A DNA stretch of 64,000 bases from Alopecurus myosuroides (GCA_028641055.1 CM054062.1:24808536-24872535); one strand, 5' to 3'. Counted from the stretch's first letter, positions 34,301 through 45,020 are shown. The notes: a model not told the origin generated them from the sequence alone. Made by a program: numbers and translations.

Positions 34301-35931
34301 AGAGGGGGGACTCGATCCCCCCACCTCCTGGCTGCGCAAGGGGTGTGGAACCAGTGGGATGGTGCGGTTTTTGTGATACAACAGGGGAACTCGGGGGTAA
34401 GTGCTTTGGTTTCGAAAGTTAACTGAACTTGACTGAATCTGAGCGAACAGGTACAGCGATCAGAGCCATGGCCAGCGACCTGATACTCGCCGGAGGGAAC
34501 TAGGGGCGCCGTGGTGGAGCGGTTCAAGGGGAGAGGGTGCGGCCAAGGAGAGGGAGGAGGCGAGAGGGGAAGGGAAGGGGCCTCACCTGAGGGCCATCGA
34601 GCAAGGAGGGGGGTCGGGGCGGACGGTCGCTGCAGGCAGGGAACAGAGGGCGCCGGCAGCGGGGAAACGAGGATGGCGGCGGCGCTACGTCGTCTCCCCG
34701 GCCTGGCCGAGGGCATGGTGAGGGAGCCCGCGGTGGGGCGGTTCCATTCCCGCCCCCACCGCGGCCGGAGAGGAACCCGAGGGCGTGCGACCACCGGCGG
34801 CTTGTGGAGCTTTTCTGTCGGGTGCAGGGTACAGAGAAGACAGAGCAGAGGGAGTGGAGAGAAAAGAGAGGGAATGGAGGCGGCTTGAGGGAGAAGGAGG
34901 GAGAACTAGGGCTAGGCTAGGGCACCGAGGGGGATAGAAATAGAGGAGGAGATGCTTGTACGGCATGCATCCAGGAGGGGGGAGAGGAGATCGTGTGGCT
35001 GTTTGCCTGTTCGTACAGGAAGTGACGTGGGGAGGAAGAAGACAACGATGAAGGGGGTATCGGGCCAAAAAACAGGGAACTGGGCTGGGCTTCGGGGTAG
35101 GAAAGAAAGGTGGGCTGGCTGGTGTGCCTCTCCTCTCCTTTTATTTATTTTTGATCTGCAGTTTTTTTTTGTAACAAAAGAGAAAGGGAAGGTTGGAGGG
35201 TTTTGGTGTTAGCAATTTCATAGAAAATATTAGGGTGAGATTAACATGTCAAATACCACCAACTACCAAGTTTGGACGTCAAAATTATTTGAGTTTTTGT
35301 GATGTTTGGAAATAAACCAAATTTAGATGATTTTTAAGAGTTGAAATGATTAATGAAATCACCCTCTTAATAAAGTGACCCAAAAGAATTAATTGGAAAG
35401 CAAGGGATGAGAGAAAGTTTTGGTTATTATTTTTATAATTTCAAATTGGTTTTGTTTGAAAAATATTTGACTTGAATTGGAATATGTTGTTAATTGATAG
35501 AAACAACCATTTAATAGGGTGAACCCTATTATTAGTTGGATTAGAATTATTGGAATGGTTTGATATTTGACAATTTTCCAAATGAGGTGTTGATGATGAT
35601 TTTGCTTTGAATTTGAAAACCAATTTGGAATTAATTAGTGAAAATAAAGGCACCATTTTATTAGTTGATCAACATGGAATAAAATGGAACAATTTGGTTG
35701 TTTTCATTTGGAATAACATTTTGGAAATTGTAACATCACAAGGATGAAACAAAAGGTTTGAATTTTTGGTTTGGAATTCAAATAGAAAACAAAGGAAAAC
35801 AACTGAAAACAGTTGGAAAACAAATGGAAAACAAACAAAACAAATGCAACCAACATGATGCCATGATGCAAAACATAAAATAACAGAGAGCAAACATTCT
35901 AAAGGCTATTTTTCAGACTTGGGATGTTACA
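31323..35931 (-). repeat. Left (3') LTR of the LARD-like element
   Basis: It is 4609 bp and a direct repeat of 36927-41533. In element sense it starts at 35931 after the PPT. The part 33550-34150 holds a degenerate tandem repeat. The part 34300-35000 is GC-rich with a C/T-rich sense strand, resembling a plant promoter-leader region. ORFs inside are not conserved proteins. Confidence 0.95.
33554..34150. repeat. Degenerate ~159 bp tandem repeat in the LARD LTR
   Basis: The landmark ttcaaaaca followed by ttttatatttgga recurs at about 33554, 33724, 33883 and 34042, so the last three units are 159 bp apart and the first is 170 bp away. The array is very AT-rich. The other LTR carries the same array at 39158-39754. 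Confidence 0.75.
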
Positions 35932-35949
35932 AAACGCCCCCCCTTGAAG
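35932..35949 (-). promoter_or_regulatory. Polypurine tract of the LARD-like element
   Basis: The minus strand reads CCTTCAAGGGGGGGCGTTT directly before the LTR start TGTAACATCCC. Purine-rich sequence touching the 3' LTR primes second-strand synthesis. Confidence 0.65.
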
Positions 35950-36111
35950 GAATCGCGCCCCGAGATTCCTACTGAGAAAAGAGAAGGTCCGTAAACTTCT
36001 TGGGAAGACGTCAGGGAATTTGGAAACCACCGGAACATTTTCAAGTAAAGGGGGATGTTTTTGTATGGAGGATGTATAGCTGGATAGAATTTGATTCATT
36101 TGGAGAGTAGA

Positions 36112-36522
36112 TTATCTGTAATAAGGGTGGAATGGAGTTATTGACATCAATGCAACACCAAGAATAACATCAATGCCAGGATCATCAACATGAGAGTAAC
36201 GAGGAATATGTGGCCTCCCATTTAGAATTTGATTTCTATGACTGAACTTGGAAGTCAACATTTGAGATCTCGGGGAGTGAACAGAGTTTTGATTGCTTAG
36301 TGGAACCAGAATTGGGTTGTATGTTGTGGAAAAGATTGTTGACACAAAGGAATGTGATGCTCCGGTATCAAATAACACTTTAACTGGACAAGAGTTTACG
36401 AGGAAGTTTTGATTAGACGCCGGTAGAAGATTTGATGTGGAAAACAACAACAAGATTTGAACGGACGAAAAGGATGTTGAGAAGAACAGGATAACGAAGC
36501 AACACCGAGAAAACGAGAACAA
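36112..36522 (-). pseudogene. Aspartic protease remnant in the LARD-like interior
   Basis: A 136-residue minus-strand frame contains VKVLFDTGASHSFVSTIF (about residues 47-64), the RVP_2-type active site with the catalytic Asp-Thr-Gly intact. Near the end it has GIDVILG, the usual distal hydrophobic-Gly element of such proteases. The rest of gag-pol is missing: neither a gag domain, reverse transcriptase nor integrase is found in the 995 bp interior. The type of protease suggests descent from a gypsy element with a tRNA-Met primer (Tekay/Del-like). The fragment is probably not functional on its own. Confidence 0.75.
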
Positions 36523-36911
36523 AACTCCTGAGGTACTATGGAAAAACCCATCCGGGCTTCTAGAGGATCAATATCTACTGCTTAAGGAATAGAGGATTTG
36601 CTTCCGGGGCCTATTTGCCACCGTTCTCAATCGTGAGTAGGCAACATGATAATTCATGTCACAACCACCTCCATTCCTATGGTCTAGTAGATATAACCAT
36701 CCTAGAGAAACCAGAATTCGTGAAATCCTAACTTGAAAGTTTAGATGAGAATAGAAAACAACGTTGCACTTCCTTACCAGAAAAGGGAGGGAGGGTGGGG
36801 AAAGAAGAAAAAGAACAGAATTCCTACTCTCACGTTTCATTTTTCCTATATAGCTACAAAATAGTTTCTAGACTCAACTGCGACCAGTAAAAGGGATCCT
36901 ACGGGCAGACA

Positions 36912-36924
36912 GGCTCTGATACCA
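36912..36924 (-). promoter_or_regulatory. Primer binding site of the LARD-like element
   Basis: The minus strand reads TGGTATCAGAGCC, a perfect initiator tRNA-Met primer site, two bases from the LTR end at 36927. It defines the right-hand LTR as the 5' LTR. Confidence 0.9.
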
Positions 36925-36926
36925 TT

Positions 36927-39900
36927 TGTCGCACCCTGACTTCTAGGGGATACTCACCGTACGAACTGGATAGCAGATGCTTGGATTATGGGGCATAACT
37001 GCTCCCACGTCCCAGCTTCCTGGTAGGCCTGCGCTTATGCGCGACAACACAAGCCCTGCTATTCCATCGTCGATGTAAACTAGCCACTAGAGATCAAAGG
37101 CACTTCCGTCGACGTACTTCAAACCATACACACATGGTACGTCAACGGCGTTTAACAAGTGATATCACAACAGATCTCTACGACACAAAAGATTGAAATA
37201 AGTTGCAAATGGCTCTCATTAGAGCAGAGATAGCAAATACAGTCATTCAGAGGGCACATGCCCCAACAATACATCATTACAATACAGCGGAAGCATTCAA
37301 CATGTCTGAGTACAGACAAGAACCAAATAGGCCTAAGAGGCCGGAAACAAACGGACGGAGCCCATCCACGAAGTCTCGGATCCTGCCCGGGTCCGCTATC
37401 TACTCGTCAGCAGTCTCGTCGTCATACTCCACGTAGTAGCCACCATGTAGATCCTCGGAAACGTCGTCTGCGTAAACCACAGCCCCAAAGGGGTCAGTAC
37501 ACCAACGTACTGGCAAGCAAGACTCACAGTTCACCAAAGTGTAACCCGTCAACACCAAGCACAGATGCTTTGGGTTCAACGGAAGGAAGGGGATATAAAG
37601 GATGCTGCAACTGGCTGCTCTACACAACTACAGGAACATACTACAACTGCCGGCTAACAGAAAGGGGATAAGATCGAGGATTGTAACCAACTGAAAGATA
37701 ACTTCAAACAAACCCATCCTGGATCTCGCCCCTTATCCGAAGAAGCAATCCGAGGATAACTCACACAGTTGTAATAATGATGGCTCAAATTATTGTGTCA
37801 ATAAGCCTATTACTAGTCAAGTTATTAATCATGGGGTGTAACAGGTTTGATCATTATGTTTAAGTTGTCCTGAGTACTTGTTAGCCAGTACTTTCACCAA
37901 GTAATCCATAACCGCGGAAAACACGGCTTCTCGAGAAGATTATCCCTGCAGGGTTGCACCAATGTGGCCGTACACTCAAGAATAACCCGCCAGATGGAAA
38001 TGCACTTCCACCAAGCGGGGTACTCTACACAACCAACCATTCTTCGCATCAAGCCCAAAGAACCTTGGGCGCACGGCTAATCAAGCCCAGAAGAAAATGG
38101 ACCATCATAGCACTCTAAGACCGTGTCCCCCTATATGCCGACTACGAAAGTTCCACCCTGGCCTGGGCTCGCAAAAACATGATGCGGCAAATGGAAAACA
38201 CGAACTAAATGAGGCGATTTGGACGAGATGCGAATCAGGTCAAGTTGAGGGGGGCGCCCATACTCGCTTCCCAAATGCGGGTAGTGCGCTCATCATGGAT
38301 CAGTAGACAAGACCCTTTTCCTATTAGGGTCGACACTAGCAGGCTTCAAAACCTCTCATGGGCCTCCTGCCGGTGCCTTATCATCAAGTTTATTATTAAT
38401 CGTAACATTAGCATGATTGATTGATTAAACATCGAGCCCCCAGAACATAATAGAATATAGTAACAGAAAGTAACGGGTAACAGCCTCGAGCAAAACAACC
38501 TAAGCATGCTAGTAAGACACGGGCTCAAACAATGGGGTTGTAGGAGTGGAGGTGAGGCAATATCAAGGTTAAGGGATTCATGTGATGGGTTCGTAACAGA
38601 ACATCTACTACTAAGGCTAGCAGAAAAGAACAACGGAAAGTATCGGTAATCAATGTTGAAAGGAACACAGTGGTTCATGTGAGTGATAACTTGCCTGCAA
38701 AACCCAGTAGCCTGGTACTGAGCTAAATCCTTAGAAGGGATGTCGTAAGTATCGTCGGTCTCAACGTCGTCGTATGTCCGGGAAGAAGCAAACAAACATT
38801 GCAGAAAGATAAACAATCAATATCATGGCATAGGTGCACAAACATGGGATGATGCATGTCATGTTAATAGATGCATCAGAATAAACTACTTGACAATATA
38901 ACACAATTTAATTGGACCCATATGCAATGTGAATTGCATATGGATGCAAGTGGTTAAGGTGGAAGCAATGATCTACATTTGATTAACAAGTGTAAGTGGT
39001 TAAACATGATGCATGCATGATGATAACAAGGAGTAAACAAGTTAGATGCAATTGGAAAAGGAGTAAAACAAGTGTGGGATTTTTATTTGTTATGTTAGGA
39101 ATTTTGGTTCCTTATTGATGTCACACAAGTAATTGTTGTTTTCAACAAGTTAAAGTGTTCAAAACAAATAACAAAGTTGATATTTGAAAAGGTTATCAAA
39201 TTTTAGTTGGTTTACATGTTTCACATTTTGAAATTGGACTTTGGATTAATTAATTATGAATTAAACAATAATAAACAATTTTTAATTGCATTAAACAAGA
39301 ATTAAATGGTTTAGGCAATTTTAATTATTCAAAACATGAAACAAATTTTATATTTGGAAAGAGGGTTTAATTTTGCATGGAAAACATATTTCATTTGTGG
39401 AAATTGGATTTAAAATGAGCAAGTTATTATTTTGGCAATTTTAAATGCAATAATTAAGAAACAGTTGTTTTCAGCAATTTAAAATATTCAAAACAGCAAA
39501 CAAAATTTATATTTGGAAAGTACATGAAAAATTGATTGGAAAACATATTTGGTTTGTGAAATTTGGAATTTTTATGAGCAAGTTATGAATTTTGCAAATT
39601 TAGGTGAATTTGACAAGTTTTCAAATTTTGCACCAATTTAAAATATTCAAAACAGTAAACAAATTTTATATTTGGATAGAACATTTAATTTGGTATTGAA
39701 AACATATCAAAATTGTTGGATTTGGAGCTAAAATGAATTATTTATGCAATTTAGAAGATATAGGGCAAATCTGCCATTTTTTATGGATCTAGGGACTTGA
39801 AATTATTTTCCAGGGGCTAGAAATAAGTGCCAGGGGCCTATTGGTGAATACCAGAAAGTTTTGTGACCAAACTATTTGAAATTAAAAAGGTTGTTTTTAT

Positions 39901-41533
39901 TGGGAGAGGGGGGACTCGATCCCCCCACCTCCTGGCTGCGCAAGGGGTGTGGAACCAGTGGGATGGTGCGGTTTTTGTGATACAACAGGGGAACTCGGGG
40001 GTAAGTGCTTTGGTTTCGAAAGTTAACTGAACTTGACTGAATCTGAGCGAACAGGTACAGCGATCAGAGCCATGGCCAGCGACCTGATACTCGCCGGAGG
40101 GAACTAGGGGCGCCGTGGTGGAGCGGTTCAAGGGGAGAGGGTGCGGCCAAGGAGAGGGAGGAGGCGAGAGGGGAAGGGAAGGGGCCTCACCTGAGGGCCA
40201 TCGAGCAAGGAGGGGGGTCGGGGCGGACGGTCGCTGCAGGCAGGGAACAGAGGGCGCCGGCAGCGGGGAAACGAGGATGGCGGCGGCGCTACGTCGTCTC
40301 CCCGGCCTGGCCGAGGGCATGGTGAGGGAGCCCGCGGTGGGGCGGTTCCATTCCCGCCCCCACCGCGGCCGGAGAGGAACCCGAGGGCGTGCGACCACCG
40401 GCGGCTTGTGGAGCTTTTCTGTCGGGTGCAGGGTACAGAGAAGACAGAGCAGAGGGAGTGGAGAGAAAAGAGAGGGAATGGAGGCGGCTTGAGGGAGAAG
40501 GAGGGAGAACTAGGGCTAGGCTAGGGCACCGAGGGGGATAGAAATAGAGGAGGAGATGCTTGTACGGCATGCATCCAGGAGGGGGGAGAGGAGATCGTGT
40601 GGCTGTTTGCCTGTTCGTACAGGAAGTGACGTGGGGAGGAAGAAGACAACGATGAAGGGGGTATCGGGCCAAAAAACAGGGAACTGGGCTGGGCTTCGGG
40701 GTAGGAAAGAAAGGTGGGCTGGCTGGTGCCTCTCCTCTCCTTTTATTTATTTTTGATCTGCAGTTTTTTTTTGTAACAAAAGAGAAAGGGAAGGTTGGAG
40801 GGTTTTGGTGTTAGCAATTTCATAGAAAATATTAGGGTGAGATTAACATGTCAAATACCACCAACTACCAAGTTTGGACGTCAAAATTATTTGAGTTTTT
40901 GTGATGTTTGGAAATAAACCAAATTTAGATGATTTTTAAGAGTTGAAATGATTAATGAAATCACCCTCTTAATAAAGTGACCCAAAAGAATTAATTGGAA
41001 AGCAAGGGATGAGAGAAAGTTTTGGTTATTATTTTTATAATTTCAAATTGGTTTTGTTTGAAAAATATTTGACTTGAATTGGAATATGTTGTTAATTGAT
41101 AGAAACAACCATTTAATAGGGTGAACCCTATTATTAGTTGGATTAGAATTATTGGAATGGTTTGATATTTGACAATTTTCCAAATGAGGTGTTGATGATG
41201 ATTTTGCTTTGAATTTGAAAACCAATTTGGAATTAATTAGTGAAAATAAAGGCACCATTTTATTAGTTGATCAACATGGAATAAAATGGAACAATTTGGT
41301 TGTTTTCATTTGGAATAACATTTTGGAAATTGTAACATCACAAGGATGAAACAAAAGGTTTGAATTTTTGGTTTGGAATTCAAATAGAAAACAAAGGAAA
41401 ACAACTGAAAACAGTTGGAAAACAAATGGAAAACAAACAAAACAAATGCAACCAACATGATGCCATGATGCAAAACATAAAATAACAGAGAGCAAACATT
41501 CTAAAGGCTATTTTTCAGACTTGGGATGTTACA
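36927..41533 (-). repeat. Right (5') LTR of the LARD-like element
   Basis: It is 4607 bp and matches 31323-35931 with a constant offset of 5604 bases up to a 2 bp deletion near 40724, then 5602. ORFs in both copies translate identically, which supports near identity over most of the length. Confidence 0.95.
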
Positions 41534-42163
41534 GGTTTTCTCTTGGTACGAGTGGGGGTTGCGGCAGCGTCAGCATCCAGAGGAGCGCTAGAAGAAGGAA
41601 ATAATTCAGGAAAAGAGACAGAGAGCAGAACAGCGAGAAGAAGTAGCGAGTTGGTGTTCGGATGGAACAACTTACCCTTTGCGGGTGGGGGTTGCCTTCT
41701 GTTGGTGGTGACCTTCTTGCTACCCGCCTTCTTCGGCTTCTTGGGAGCAGGTTCCTGTGCACCGCTGCCCACCCTCTTCCGAGTGCTGGGCGCAGCCACG
41801 GACAGAGGGTTAACCTCCAAGGCCTCGTCGTCATCCTCCTGCTCGGGATCCTCTGCAGAGTAGAAGAAAGAAGAGATTCAGAAGCAGAGAAGGAAATCAA
41901 ACTGTGTTGCAGGTAAGCAGATAGGTGAACTTGGTCACCTTCGTCATCCTCGGACCAGTCCCGAATAGACGCGTCAACTTGGTGCTTACCAGGCTGAGTG
42001 GCGTGAGCGATGCAGAGAGTGTCCTGGGTGTCGCAGGCCTTCACATCATCCTCTTCTCGGTCAGCATGCCAGTTGCCATCGAAGACTTCAACGTCTTCTT
42101 CTCCCTGGCGATCGATGTGTTGGAAAGGCAAACAAATGGCACAAGTAAGTTGAGTTCTAACCT

Positions 42164-42460
42164 AAGGAGTTCTACCCGGTATAGCATGCAAACACAAAGC
42201 ATATAAGGCTAAGGGGTTCTACTCGGCATGGAATGCAAATACAAAGCATATAAACCTAAGGAGTTCTACCCGACATAGCATGCAAACACAAAGCATATAA
42301 GGCTAAGGGGTTCTACTCGGGATACTGTGCAAGCACAAAGCATATTCAGCTAAGGATTTCTACTCAACATGGCATGCAAACACAAAGCATATAAAGCCAA
42401 CAAGTTACTTATGATGTTCTACTTGGTGCAGCATGCAAATACTAAGCATACAAAGCTGAG
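42164..42460. repeat. 47 bp tandem repeat in an intron of the antisense gene
   Basis: Five full units of exactly 47 bp fill 42164-42398. Each starts aagg(a/g)(g/t)ttctac and ends acaaagcata plus 7 bases. A degenerate sixth unit follows to about 42460. The array lies in the large intron that begins at 42510 on the minus strand. Confidence 0.92.
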
Positions 42461-43336
42461 AAGCCATCTACTCGGTATCAAAGTGCAGAAGTAAAACACA
42501 AAGTACTAACATGTCCGATAGGCTTGGTGCGGCTATACGGCTCGAAGCCATACAGCCAATTGTCATTAAGCGTGGTATGCATGATGGACCTGGCCCAGAC
42601 AGCCACCTCGGCCTTGGTGAGCTCGAAAGTTGTGGTCCTTGTGCAGTCACGGGCTCCTCCCATGTAGCACATCTTGTGCGAGCGTCGCTGGAGCGGGAGT
42701 ACTCGGCGTGAGGTCCAGCATGCAATTGGATCATCCTGGCGAAGCCCCTCCTCGCGCAACTCGGCCAGGCGTCGCTCAACCTGGATGACATCCTCGATGG
42801 TGGTTTTCGGGTGGTAGCCCCAGTTCTGCTAAGTTGGCAGGGCATTCTTGAACTTGGGAAGGCCTATCCGGTCCTAGATCGGCTTCCCGTCTTCAGTGGC
42901 GACATTCTTCACGTAGAGGAAGCTGCGCTGCCACTTGCGCACAGATTCCAATCCCTTAGCTCGTGGATGGCTACCAGTGGAGCGCTGCAGCATCATAGCG
43001 CATCCCGTCTGGGTCATGGCGCGGGCGCCATCGGTCTTTAAAGCCACTGGCAATCCTCTACGGTGACCTCAGAGCCTTCCCAGCAGGCGCGGGCGGCGGC
43101 ATCGTCATCTCCGTGGGCGGCCATTGTGACAGAGATGCACGGGGGAGATTGGAGGCGGAGGCGCTAGTGGGAGATGCGAATTGGAGTTTGGAGGCGGAAG
43201 AAATCTCTCTCTGTCTCTCCGGCGGCGCGTGGAGCAGCGGCACGGCAAGCGGTTGCGGTGGCGGTGTGCTCGACAACGACGGAGAGACGAAGGGGCAGGA
43301 GATGGGAAAGAGCAGGAAAGAGAAGAGGGGAGCGTC

Positions 43337-43350
43337 GAGGGGGTATTTAT
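43337..43350 (-). promoter_or_regulatory. Probable TATA box of the antisense gene
   Basis: The minus strand reads GAGATAAATACCCC about 220 bp upstream of the ATG at 43122 and within the element's internal region, so the antisense gene appears to have its own promoter rather than using the LTR. Confidence 0.5.
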
Positions 43351-43856
43351 CTCGCTCCCTCGAGTTGCAGTTACTGGTGAGTTAACCGTGGATTGATCGT
43401 GCGTGGAGATCGTGTGACGTGGGTTGCGCAACCGTTAGAAACGCACACAGCGCATATTGCGCGCGTAACGGGCGCAGTTAATCCCACGTCGAGATCGTGG
43501 GCACTTGAGTGCGGTTGAAGTGACTTAACAGGCTAGTGGGCCCGAGGTGCAGTTATTGGCGTGTGGCCTGCGACATTCCAGGCACCGAGGCGTCGGGGGT
43601 ACGGGGGTGTGACACGTGCCCCGTAGCGACACGCAGAGGTGGATTCGCACCGTTTCGGCGGGATTGTGTTTCGAGATTTCGCTAAGTCATTTTACTCGGC
43701 ATCACCAAAGGGTGTTGCTAATCGGAGAAGTAGAGATTCAAGCAAGAGTTAAGGGATACACGGAGGTGCTACTCGGAACCTTTCCAGTTACAGAGACAAG
43801 GTTTGTTTTTAAGCTGGCAGGACCCAGTGAACAAGTTCGCAGGACTCTACCAGCTT

Positions 43857-43866
43857 CGGGGACTAA
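43857..43866 (+). promoter_or_regulatory. Polypurine tract of the Tat element
   Basis: CGGGGACTAA touches the 3' LTR start TGTCGG at 43867. The CGGGGACT core recurs within the element. Confidence 0.75.
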
Positions 43867-44741
43867 TGTCGGGGGGTTACCCCCGAGTAGGGGTAAGGCA
43901 GGTGCTAAAGGCAAGGTCAAAGGGGCTGTTTGACTGAGTAAGCTGGCTATCCGGTACTTGCTACCCGGTAGGCTGCTATCCGGTCGTACCCACCAATGGC
44001 CAGAAGGAAGAATCAAGGAAGTTATGTTCCTCCGAGTAGAGGAGTTGGTCCGAGTAGAGGGAGTGGTTTTCTACTTGGGCTAGAAGTCAATGGAGCCGTT
44101 CTGACAAAGGATCCCGCGTATCCTGTGTCTGTACGGCGTGCGGTTCAACTTACGGAGCGCGTGATTATCCGCGCTACGGCATGGCTACAGTGTGGTAGGC
44201 GCCTGTCAAGTCCTGTCACTGACAGAGGGGACAGGACAGGGCTAGGGGCCTACCCTATCTCACTGACAAGGTGGACAGGTCCCATCTCCGAACGGCGCGA
44301 CGACTTACGGCGCCAGCGTCAGCGAGAACCCGGAGGTGTGCTCTGTTCTGCAGTGTGCCTGTCCCATCAACCGTACCTTATAGTCTTTTTCTATTCGGCT
44401 GGGCACCAGTATATAAGGTGCCCTGCCTCCTCCTGTGCGAGGGTCGACACTCTGGATTGCTTCACTTCACACAGAGAGAATTAGAGAGAAGAGTGGCTAC
44501 TCGGCTGAAGGCCTGACTTGTACTGTCGCTACTCGGTAACATACAAATAGAGAGAAAGGCAGGAGTAGGGGTGTTACCTCCACACGAGGGCCCTGAACCT
44601 GGGTAAGATCTTGTTGTTTGCAGTGCTTGTGACTTCCCACACGCGGCTACTCGCCGTGTGATCCCTCCCCGAGCACCTCTAGCGTCCATCGGCCCCAAAC
44701 ATTAGCCATCCCATGGCATCTGCCGTGATACCACCACGACA
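43867..44741 (+). repeat. 3' LTR of the Tat element
   Basis: It is 875 bp, TGTCGGGGGG to CCACGACA, with a TATA box at 44410-44418. One extra G (ggctgggcacc against ggctggcacc) accounts for the length difference from the 5' LTR. Confidence 0.92.
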
Positions 44742-45020
44742 GTTGGCGCCCACCGTGAGACTTGGCAAAGTCTTTGTGTGCGGTAGCGACCCGCTCACAT
44801 ACACTGTTCTAGCCCCCGCTCGTTGTATGCTCTCGAGAGGAAAAAGGCCTTTGCGCGCCTCTCTAGAGAGAGAGGAAGGATGCATGCTTGGATGAATGTG
44901 TATGATCTTTTTTGGATGCAAAATGCAGGCGTGCATCCTTCCCGGAGGCCACTGGGGGCTAAACACACTTTCTTCGCTTCCAGAGGAGGCTTCGAGAGGG
45001 AAACTTGAGCATCCTTCTAC
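44742..45020 (+). repeat. Primer site and unassigned retroelement sequence after the 3' LTR
   Basis: GTTGGCGCCCACCGTG at 44742-44757 repeats the primer site seen after the 5' LTR, then the sequence diverges at tgagacttggc. AGACTTGGCAAAGTCT (44758-44773) is an inverted repeat. 44953-45010 repeats the block found at 9505-9558. Confidence 0.55.

Larger units (their letters stand above)
31318..41538 (-). mobile_element. LARD-like non-autonomous LTR retrotransposon with 4.6 kb LTRs
   Basis: The element is 31323-41533 (10,211 bp): LTR 31323-35931, internal region 35932-36926 (995 bp), LTR 36927-41533. The perfect target duplication GGTTT is at 31318-31322 and 41534-41538. The ends are TGTCGCACCC and GATGTTACA. 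Element sense is minus, because a tRNA-Met-type primer site sits inside the right LTR and a polypurine tract beside the left one. The LTRs are 4609 and 4607 bp; I found one substitution (ctatcc/ctagcc near 31480/37084) and one 2 bp indel (35120/40724). Long LTRs with little coding content fit the LARD class, such as barley Sukkula, but the 1 kb interior is unusually short. Confidence 0.93.
28112..43122 (-). pseudogene. Multi-exon antisense gene of the Tat element, disrupted
   Basis: ATG at 43122 (MAAHGDDDAAARACWEG) to TGA at 28112. Introns with GT-AG ends that I can place on the minus strand are 41675-41588, 30089-29905, 29747-29667, 29582-29503 and 29136-29028, plus a larger one starting at 42510 (GTTAGT). 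The N-terminal exon (to 42511) has SVRKWQRSFLYVKN and ARDCTRTTTFELTKAEVAVWARSI, known from unclassified grass retrotransposon proteins. An acidic and Pro/Ala/Gln-rich linker follows (41860-30210), then Glu/Lys coiled coils (29904-29137), a conserved block ICSWYENLNLDRILEM (about 28700), and an Ala/Asp-rich tail. In-frame stops at 30209, 29348, 28475 and 28289, faults in exon 1 and the LARD insertion make it inactive. Function unknown. Confidence 0.72.
19652..44741 (+). mobile_element. Tat-lineage Ty3/gypsy retrotransposon with a spliced antisense gene
   Basis: Two LTRs (19652-20525 and 43867-44741) bracket a plus-strand gag-pol (21013-27496) and a minus-strand multi-exon gene (43122 to 28112). 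Without the 10.2 kb insertion at 31323-41533 the element is about 14.9 kb. Assignment to the Tat lineage rests on the primer site GTTGGCG(C/T)CCACCGTGG and on a second RNase H domain after the usual one, and the extra reverse-strand ORF is also known for this lineage. No matching target duplication is seen: the left flank is CCATC and the right flank is a second primer site. The LTRs differ at about 25 positions plus one 1 bp indel by eye, roughly 3 percent. Confidence 0.85.

Noticed and set aside
34234..35068. ORFs of 186, 125 and 127 residues in the LARD LTR, identical in both LTR copies
   Set aside because: They overlap each other in several frames in a GC-rich, purine/pyrimidine-biased stretch and show no domain. 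Identity between the copies only reflects the youth of the LTR duplication.
42164..42460. CRISPR-like array
   Set aside because: The repeats are contiguous 47 bp units without unique spacers, and this is a plant nuclear sequence.
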